Below, in pieces: positions 22,523 through 22,959 of a stretch of DNA of 22,959 nucleotides. Made by a program: the position numbers and the translations under genes. The DNA is from Kiritimatiellia bacterium. GTDB lineage: Bacteria; Verrucomicrobiota; Kiritimatiellia; RFP12; DVOR01. Within the stretch, counting starts at the first letter, position 1; each line of letters begins with the position of its first letter. The stretch covers positions 1-22,959 of the forward strand of contig CAAGNN010000172.1 in the NCBI GenBank assembly GCA_900771325.1. Reading direction: 5' to 3'. Under the pieces are notes generated by a model. That model saw only the letters and a program-made list of their open reading frames with translations. It did no database searches and was not told where the DNA came from.

Positions 22523-22608
22523 GGCACCACGCTTACCAGCGCCACCCCCTGCCGCGCCTGCCCGGCACCCCCAGCCACTCCACCGGCCGTGCCTGGCCGC
22601 TTCGCGAC

Positions 22609-22636
22609 GTGAACGGTGAACAGAGAACGGTGAACG
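22609..22636. repeat. Heptanucleotide tandem repeat (GTGAACG)
   Basis: GTGAACG (22609), GTGAACA (22616), GAGAACG (22623) and GTGAACG (22630) in exact register, between the two arms of the 50-base direct repeat. Confidence 0.8.
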
Positions 22637-22659
22637 GTGGTGGGCCCTTGGCCCATCCT

Positions 22660-22821
22660 CTGCCGCGCTCGCCCGGCACCCCAGCCACTCCACTGGCCGC
22701 GCCTGGCCGTTACCCCGCCTGGTTCGAGGCTTCCTTATCTTCCATCCCGATCTCCTCCTGCCATCAACGGTTCTGTGGCGCGGCATATTTGCCGCGCAGC
22801 GAGCGTCAGCGAGCGCCTGGC
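22660..22821. repeat. Dispersed repeat, copy 2, with 51-base hairpin core
   Basis: 22660-22709 repeats 22549-22600 with few changes. Together with CTCCTCCTGCCATC (22752-22765) and the 51-base core at 22771-22821 (identical to 5811-5861) it is the counterpart of the element at 5687-5861, in the same orientation. Confidence 0.72.
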
Positions 22822-22861
22822 TCCAAGCCTCCAGCCCCACCCCCAGCCGCGCCCTTCTTTT

Positions 22862-22959
22862 GCATCCGCCCCGGGTTGACCTCCGACCCGCCCCGGGTTG
22901 ACCTCCGACCCGCCCCGGGTTGACCTCCGACCCGCCCCGGGTTGACCTCCGACCCGCCC
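22862..22959. repeat. 22-bp tandem array with CCCGCCCCGGGTTGACCT core, copy 2
   Basis: The GGG of each unit lies at 22873, 22895, 22917 and 22939, exactly 22 bases apart; the array continues past the window end. Internal units are identical. The CCCGGG centre is palindromic. Confidence 0.85.

Larger units (their letters stand above)
22431..22959. other. Repeat-rich intergenic island at the window end
   Basis: No convincing gene. It contains a CCCGCCCCGGGT monomer (22491-22502), a perfect hairpin GTGGCCTG-N6-CAGGCCAC (22501-22522), a roughly 50-base direct repeat (22549-22600 and 22660-22709), a heptamer repeat (22609-22636), a second copy of the dispersed repeat with the 51-base core, and a 22-bp tandem array running out of the window. 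Confidence 0.75.

Overview
The window is about 23 kb of GC-rich (roughly two-thirds G+C by eye) bacterial chromosome with 19 supportable protein-coding genes. [FeFe]-hydrogenase maturation (HydF), radical-SAM ThiH, a BioB of the strict-anaerobe sequence type and the oxygen-sensitive quinolinate synthase NadA point to an anaerobe. The N-terminal pattern of the glycogen synthase, the eukaryote-like branching enzyme and the base composition make me lean, with low confidence, towards the PVC superphylum (Kiritimatiellota/Lentisphaerota-like).

Layout. Positions 1-5497 (+ strand): end of an unidentified coiled-coil protein, glgA, glgB, ispD and a metallophosphoesterase in close succession. Positions 5498-6195: a non-coding, repeat-rich island. 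Positions 6196-7395 (+): hydF with its own promoter. Positions 7396-7575: a convergent gap with a hairpin. Positions 21478 down to 7576 (- strand): a single-polarity run of 14 genes, sbp-cysT-cysW-cysA-cysH-cysD-[632-nt repeat island]-cysN-thiS-nadA-mnmA-bioB-hydE remnant-thiF-thiG-thiH, mostly with overlaps or 1-17-nt gaps. Positions 21807-22343 (-): a flavodoxin-fold Fe-S flavoprotein with its own promoter. Positions 22344-22959: a second repeat-rich island.

Logic of the long minus-strand run: sulfate is imported (Sbp-CysTWA), activated to APS (CysDN) and reduced directly as APS (CysH with the cysteine pairs of APS reductases). The downstream genes use reduced sulfur or Fe-S/radical chemistry for cofactors: thiamin thiazole (ThiS, ThiF, ThiG, ThiH), NAD (NadA), tRNA thiouridine (MnmA) and biotin (BioB). 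CysN ends in a degenerate APS-kinase domain without a P-loop, which fits a route that needs no PAPS.

Main oddities: (1) a HydE-like gene whose whole radical-SAM core is missing in frame while its C-terminal CX7CX2C cluster motif and its translational coupling to both neighbours are kept; (2) a one-base frameshift in cysD; (3) two adjacent 22-bp tandem arrays of four units each between cysD and cysN, and a third unrelated 22-bp family in the other islands; (4) at least eight separate heptanucleotide tandem repeats of different sequence, all with 7-bp period, confined to intergenic islands; (5) strong avoidance of the tetramer CATG (8 in the window by manual scan, about 70 expected from composition), visible even in codon choice before Met; (6) a structured leader upstream of sbp.
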